Assembly (NCBI RefSeq): GCF_030253575.1
Contig: NC_080557.1
Coordinates: forward strand, 38,857,001-38,921,000
Length of the DNA: 64,000 bases
Reading direction: 5' to 3'
Source of the DNA: Rhododendron vialii
Taxonomy: Eukaryota > Streptophyta > Magnoliopsida > Ericales > Ericaceae
Shown: positions 58,485-64,000 of the stretch, piece after piece
Layout of the letters: each line of letters begins with the position of its first letter
Position numbering within the stretch: the stretch's first letter is position 1
Notes under the pieces: generated by a model
Told to the model about the DNA's origin: nothing
Databases searched by the model: none
The model's input: the letters and a program-made list of their open reading frames with translations, nothing else
Program-made: the position numbers and the translations under genes

Positions 58485-60645
58485 AGGCTACCTTAAAAAA
58501 TTGAAATTCAGAGCAAAGTTTCATATAGAATGATCCCAAAAAAATACAGTAGTTTGAAACTTGCGAGATTAAGAAAGAGCAAACTTTTAAGTTTCAGCTC
58601 TTTCCAAAAAAAGAATTTCTTAATTTTAGGCCTTAACCAGTAGATTTTTTGATAATTCAAACTCAACACTTGAAACTGAATGAATTAAGACCCTGTTTTC
58701 ATTAACAAAATATACTCAAAACTTAACGCATTTTAACAACTTATTTTCACTAACAAAAAAGTTTTTACAAACTCAATAACTTTTTCACTACCGAAAACAA
58801 CTTGACATTTCTCAAAAACTTATTCATTACTGGAAACACTCCCTAAGTATTAAAGTGACTAAAAAGATTTGATAATTACATTTGACATTGCTTAAAAGAT
58901 TAAGTGTCTCTTAATGTATGCTAAAAAGTTAATAAAACTAAGTATTTTTTCTGAGAAATTGCATTCAAGTCTTCCCTCCTCCACCACTAACTTTCCACAT
59001 CACCATTGTCACCACCACCTCCATCTCCACCACTTTGGTTGCCACTACCACCACTGCTACTATAAATACTACCACTACTAGCTACCACCCCACTGCTACC
59101 ATCACTTCCATCAGTCTCACCACTGTCATCACTACTATCACCTCTACTCCATCGCTATCACCACCACTACTCCACCATCACCGCCATCACTGTCGCCACT
59201 CTACCTCCGTTACCACTACCATCATCATTCCACCTCCACCACTACACCATTACCACTGACACTGCCACCACTCTTAACACCCCCCCCCCCCGGTCAGCAC
59301 TCCACCACTACTACAAAGTACATGGAGGCCATTAATAAAATAAAAGAGAAACATTATAACTAATAAATAGAACTAAAATTAAGTCATCATTTCTTTTATT
59401 CATCGCATAATATATTTATCAAACAACTTTTTCTCTTTAAAACTTCATCACTTAGCTTCAATACTTAATTTTTCAGCTTACAATTTCAGTTTTCAGCTTT
59501 ATCAAACATCACATAGCGCCTTCTTCTTTTCTTTTTTCTTTTCTCTTTTAAAAAGACAATCTATATGAAAAAGACAGTCTTTTAGTCCTTTTTGGTCATT
59601 CTATATGGACTTATTTCAAATTTTGCTAATATTTTTATACTTTTTCGGTTCCTATCATTGAGACGAAGGACGTTAGGTAAAAATTTGACCTAAATTTAAC
59701 AAAAAATAGGAGAATATAACAAAAAATCGTGCCAAAAAGTTTGGAAGAAGTTAGGTCAAAGGGACCCTAAAAGGATTTTTTTGTAAAATAAAATTTAGGG
59801 ACATTAAAACAAGCAATTTTGTTAAAGAAAATGTAAACTGACTTTAAAAAAAAAGGATATTTAGATATTATGGTTGAAAGAGTAATCGAGCAAAGCTACA
59901 TTTTTTTAATCAAGATTAAAAAAAATCCATGGGGGATGTGTTATTTAAGGATCTGTATTTTGATTACTAGACAGAAAAAGATCTACGCCTAATTGGGTAA
60001 AAGTTGTAAAAAAAGTCCACAGATTTAACTAAAATTCCTCTTTAATATTTGTGAACATAGTTTTTTGAGGTGGTGAGCGGAGAGGAAAAAGCCAAGAGTG
60101 CCCTAGTTTTTACTTTTTATTTATGCATGTATTTGGAAGAAGGATTCTTCTTCTTTTTGCCATGCCATTGCCCGACATAAGGTAATTAAGGGCAATATTC
60201 ATTCCTAACTTCCTCGAGGTCTAACTTGATTCTCTCTCTGTAGGAAAATTCGATCGCAGTGATGTCTCATCCCATGCATGTTTGGGTGTCACCACCCTAT
60301 TACAATTACGCGGAACAAAAGAGAAGGAAACAGAAGAAACGGAGCTAACATAATTAAATTAATAGCGCATCGATCCTTGATGATCATGGTTAGGCTGGAT
60401 TGAGACCTTGTTTGATTAATTAGTAGGTTTTGGACCTAGAATGAATGAAACCATCCACACCAATCGAACTTGATCAATAAGATAGCGTTAACTATTTGGA
60501 GTTCGGAATGATTAAATCATAGAGTAGCGATTATAGAGTGGTGTTACTAAAATAGTGACAAAATTCGTCGCTTGCACGTTAGCGTTTGTAAAGGCATTAC
60601 GAGAAAGCTAGAGAGTGGTGTAACTAGAATCAAATTTCCTACATC
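58485..60645. other. Spacer with no supported gene
   Basis: 58980-59310 is an imperfect trinucleotide repeat of CAC/CCA/ACT type ending in a C run (59281-59292). The threonine-rich open frame there is a repeat artefact. The rest is AT-rich, with an unassigned low-complexity TTTTCTTTTCTTTTTTC tract near 59525. Confidence 0.5.
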
Positions 60646-60653
60646 TTCACTAA

Positions 60654-61669
60654 CAGTCTGTTTGGATGCTTGATTTGGAGCCCGGATTTGTACGCACCCG
60701 GATTTAGAGCCATGGCCCCACGTAAATCAGGTGTTTGGGAAGAAAAAAACGCAGGTGGATTTGTGGGTGGATTTGGCTCTCCTGGATTGTAAATCCACCT
60801 GCGGCCCGGATTACCAACGATAGGGGGTACCCCCGTCGTTGGCAAATCCACCCTGAGACGGATATGTGAATGACGAGCCTGCCCTTGCTCCGTCTGTGAT
60901 CAGAGAGAGAGAGAGAGAGGAGGAGGAGGAGGAAGAGGAGGAGGAGGAGGAGGAGGTCGCCGTCACCTGTGATCGGCCACTGTCATTCCCGCCGCCGTAC
61001 GATCGAGAACCAGAGATGAGAGAACCGCTGTGGGATCGGTGGTAGTATGAGAGAGACACAGAGAGATTGGGGATTTGAATTTGTGGCTATGGGTAGAGAG
61101 AGAGAGAGAGGAGAGAACCAGATTTTTATCTCTTCCACGTTATTTCCAAAGTGGGGAAAATAATCTAGTGATTTGGTTCTTAGAAAACAATGTCCCAATC
61201 CATTGGTCTAGAATGATTGAATTAATCTAAAGGCCACAAAAAAATTTATATTGAGAAGAAAAAAAACTCCTTACAATTTGTAATAAAAGAGTAAAATTAT
61301 CAAATAAGTTGAATTAATTATATTTAAAAAATAAATTATTATGTATTAAAAGTTCAAAAGTATGAAAATAAGTACTTTTATAAACACAATTTTAATTGAA
61401 TGCCTAATCATATAATTATATTGCAATTATTGTAATATAAACATTAAATTTAAATACAAGTGCAGTTAAGTCATTCGACATCTTATCCTATTATATCCAC
61501 TCTCCAAATCCCTCTTCTTAAAAAATCATCCAAACACCGGATTATAAATCCACCATTCTTAGGAGGTATGTCCACACTTTTTACATATTTACCCTTATTA
61601 TATATCTACCCTCAAATTCACCCTTCTTCTAAATCCACCCAAAATCAAATCCTTCGTCCAAACGGGCCG
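60654..61669. mobile_element. PIF/Harbinger-like non-autonomous element
   Basis: The left end CAGTCTGTTTGGATGCTTGA and the right end, whose reverse complement is CGGCCCGTTTGGACGAAGGA, are imperfect TIRs. TAA flanks both sides (60651-60653 and 61670-61672). The interior has (GA)n and GAGGAG tracts (60900-60957, 61094-61112) and sub-terminal GGATTTG/AAATCCACC repeats. A Ser-rich open frame at 60811-61059 is a microsatellite artefact. No transposase. Confidence 0.72.
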
Positions 61670-61679
61670 TAAGGGACTT

Positions 61680-62205
61680 AGCAAGACCCTTCTGGACACT
61701 GACTTGTTCGGCGTAATCCGGTGGGGTTTCATGCATGAATGCACAATGAGATCCTATGTCAAAATCTGTGTCCGGATAAGTTAGTATTCCTACCACTACT
61801 GAACATACATACTAATAACGTGATTTCTCGGATTTGTTTGGGTAAGCCATCTTACTAATCTCAATAACGTACACATAGAGGTTATTAGTTTCAATAACCG
61901 GATAATATTTTAGATTGAAAAAATTAATCAATTTCATCCTAACCGCTCATAAAGTTGGTTATCCCAATGTACACACACAAAAAAAAAAAAAAAAAGTGTT
62001 GATATTTTGGTAATTAGGTTTAAATCTTGTTTGATTCCAAATCAAAATCAAAAGCCATAGCCAAATCGAAAGCTAGCTAGCCATCCCTATCAATAAAAAG
62101 TAAAAGAAATAAAACCAAGCGACCGATGCAAACATTGCTTAACGGTTTTGTTTATGGCAGAGAGTTGAAAGACAATAAAGACATGATAATAAGCATGTAA
62201 TAAAA
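61680..62205. other. Spacer with no supported gene
   Basis: AT-rich with an A run near 61979-61996; nothing else recognised. Confidence 0.4.
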
Positions 62206-62210
62206 TCTTA

Positions 62211-62577
62211 AGGAATTGGCACAGTGGTCAAGACCTAGGATGACTTAGTCTCGTTCTGCTAAGAGAAATAAGTAGTACTACTCATTTTTCAAATAACTTA
62301 TTTCTAAATTAAATGTGATGTATTGTGAGAGAATGATATGTTTCGTAAAACGAAAAATAAGTACTTGAAAAATAAGAACCTTAGTAGAACGGGTCTGCTA
62401 TCTCCTAAGGTCTTAAGTTCAAAACATCTCAGGTGCTATAACTCTTTTGAGGCCAATCCACACGGAGCTCTAGCTCTAATTGGATTCCCCGCAATTAGTA
62501 AAACAGTGGAATTGAATCCCCAAAATTAATCGAGCTGCGCGTAAGCTGGTCGGTCCAAACACCTGGGTTTTAAAAAA
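62211..62577 (+). mobile_element. tRNA-derived SINE carrying a nested MITE
   Basis: AATTGGCACAGTGGTCAAGA is an A-box start. After the insertion at about 62252-62392 comes CTCCTAAGGTCTTAAGTTCA, with a B-box-like AAGTTCAAAAC. The 3' part, GAGCTGCGCGTAAGCTGGTC then GGTCCAAACACCTGGGTTTTAAAAAA, is a typical plant SINE end. The layout matches the SINE in NEK6 intron 2. Confidence 0.65.
62252..62392. mobile_element. Small foldback MITE nested in a SINE
   Basis: Left GTTCTGCTAAGAGAAATAAG and right CTTAGTAGAAC with AAAATAAGTAC form an inverted pair. GTCT occurs on both sides and may be the target duplication. The MITE separates the A and B boxes of the SINE, so it is younger. Confidence 0.6.
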
Positions 62578-63069
62578 GAGGGCAAGTAATAAGAGTGTGA
62601 AACGCATGTCAAACATTGATGATTATTATAGTAATCGTCGTCTCATCAGTATTATGCTTTGGTGTTGGAATTAAGAAAGCATTGGGCCCTTTAATTAATT
62701 GATTAATACTAAGCCAGTAAACTACTCGTTTAATTAGTACTTAAATTCTTTAATTAAAAAATGACGCGGAAACTGAAGAAACTTGAAGGAATCTCAGGTT
62801 TGAAAAGTCTTCCAAACCTACTTAATCGAAAAGGGATTGAATTGTTATTTTTATTTTACTCATTGAAGGCGTCGTAACTTAATAGAGTTTGGCCTCGTGT
62901 GCTTAATTTATTAGTAGACCACCAATACCATTAGAGCTTGACTTTATTTATAATCTTGGAAAACCCGTCTTGAATCCTTCTTTTGGGGTGTTTAATTAGA
63001 AAATGGTTGTTTCGTTTTACACATACTGTATTTTCTGGATACATAGCCAAATCAACATCTATGCTTTTT

Positions 63070-63073
<4 letters not shown>

Positions 63074-63108
<35 letters not shown>
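63074..63108. repeat. (GA)n microsatellite
   Basis: About 17 GA units in non-coding sequence. Confidence 0.95.
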
Positions 63109-63113
<5 letters not shown>

Positions 63114-63163
63114 TGAAGGATCATACATGTGGCTAATTAGGTTTTGTCATGTGAAGTCTCTTA

Positions 63164-63412
63164 GGTTCCGTTCCGCTTTCTTTCTAAATCTTTTCTTTTT
63201 TAAAAAGAATGTAATTTTAAATTCAAATATAACAAAAATAAAAAATAATATTTTAATTTTTTTGCACCGTTTAAAAGATCTCAATGAAATCTATCAAACA
63301 ATATCCATATTGGTAAACAAATTATTTGTGTAAACACATAATTTTTGACTTTAAAATTACCCCTTTTTTTTTTCTTTCTAAAAGTTCATTTTTTAAGAAA
63401 CCGAAACGGACC
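63164..63412. mobile_element. PIF/Harbinger-like (Tourist-type) MITE
   Basis: The left end GGTTCCGTTCCGCTTTCT and the right end, whose reverse complement is GGTCCGTTTCGGTTTCTT, are TIRs. TTA flanks both sides (63161-63163, 63413-63415). The interior (GATCTCAATGAAATCTATC and TGTGTAAACACATAATTTTTG) matches the interior of 1417-2092 in reverse. 249 bp, non-coding. Confidence 0.8.
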
Positions 63413-63812
63413 TTAGTATTTTAGTCGCTGGGGAGTGCATGGGACCCAAAGTATAGCATTCGAAATGAAGCTAACTGGTTACCTAATCTCAAGTATATGT
63501 TAAGAGCCAATAAATACAAATCAGGTTTATAGTACTACAGTAGTATTTAATAGCAGTCAGGAAAGCTAATTCATTTTACACATATTGAAGAGTCAAATGT
63601 CCTACCCTGCTACATGTACATTAGTAGTAGTTGAAACAGCTGGAGTCTTTTGCTTTAACTTGACGAGTCACTCTAGTTTGACCAAAATTAAATTCCTTAT
63701 TTGCAGGTACTGTAATAAGCAACTCCTACTAGGGCAAATTAATCATAAAATCATCAAGGTTGAATCACTTTGTTGTTCAAGCTAACTTTAAAAAAAAAAA
63801 AATTGTTTTTTT

Positions 63813-63985
63813 TTTTTTTTGCCAATATTGTATACATCAATGACGGATTAGCGGGGGTTAGTAAGTTAGTGTACAAAAAGGTTCAGAGACTGTTCATAAC
63901 CCTAGACCCATAAACGCCCACGACAGGACTCGAACCCTGGTATAAATTAGTTGGATGACGAAATTTTCGTTCGTAAAACATACTA
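63813..63985 (-). mobile_element. SINE-like retroelement with B box
   Basis: The minus strand contains CCAGGGTTCGAGTCCTGTCG, a strong RNA polymerase III B box (GGTTCGAGTCC). It ends GTATACAATATTGGC followed by an A run (plus-strand T run at 63806-63820). The same 3' end (CCAATATTGTATACAT after a T run) occurs at about 52552-52580. The 5' part may continue to the window edge. Confidence 0.6.
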
Positions 63986-64000
63986 ACAAAATTCACTCAC

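Noticed and set aside
59035-59259. Thr/Ser/His-rich open frame
   Set aside because: Pure product of a CAC/ACT trinucleotide repeat; no start context or homology.
60811-61059. Ser-rich open frame on the minus strand
   Set aside because: Product of (GAG)n/(GA)n tracts inside a PIF-like element.

Overview
The window is nuclear DNA of a flowering plant, almost certainly a eudicot. It has intron-rich genes with GT-AG junctions, AT-rich spacers and introns, and many (GA)n/(CT)n tracts. All recognisable proteins are of plant type. It is a gene block heavily interleaved with small non-autonomous DNA transposons, foldback elements and SINEs. Species cannot be fixed from the sequence.

Layout: 1-8.1 kb holds a tandem pair of AIF/AMID-type FAD/NAD(P)H oxidoreductase genes on the minus strand. 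One is complete with four exons (5911-7872). The other is represented only by its first exon (1089-1186), and its upstream region is split by about 1.5 kb of nested transposons. From 10.8 to 16.5 kb is a broken, 5'-truncated AGO4-clade Argonaute pseudogene on the minus strand, invaded by a solo LTR and a hAT element. From 17 to 25 kb is a transposon-rich spacer with two inverted hAT-like copies and several long-armed foldback elements. At 26.0-31.0 kb is a 14-exon NIMA-related kinase of the NEK6 type (plus). At 33.5-34.2 kb is an intronless LEA_2/NHL-type membrane protein gene (plus). At 38.3-44.5 kb is a 14-exon E2F transcription factor closest to E2FB (plus). At 45.2-48.1 kb is a three-exon plastid-targeted DUF1279 protein gene (minus). 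At 48.8-50.0 kb is an intronless S-adenosylmethionine synthetase coding region (minus), probably with a 5'UTR intron reaching to about 51.8 kb. At 52.6-54.5 kb lie an LTR-retrotransposon remnant and a LINE 3' end. At 56.2-57.1 kb is an intronless CAF1 deadenylase gene (minus). The last 7 kb holds no gene I can support; it contains TIR elements, a SINE with a nested MITE, and microsatellites.

From memory, Arabidopsis chromosome 3 carries the same neighbours in order (an AIF-like oxidoreductase, NEK6, a LEA/NHL gene, CAF1 homologues, about At3g44190 to At3g44260). The block therefore looks like conserved microsynteny into which other genes and transposons have been placed. No single pathway joins the genes. 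E2FB and NEK6 both bear on cell cycle and growth, and E2F-type sites lie upstream of both.

I found no clearly new biological system. The most informative oddities are the AGO4-like wreck, the half-buried AIF duplicate, and the families of long hairpin elements, which are plausible small-RNA sources.
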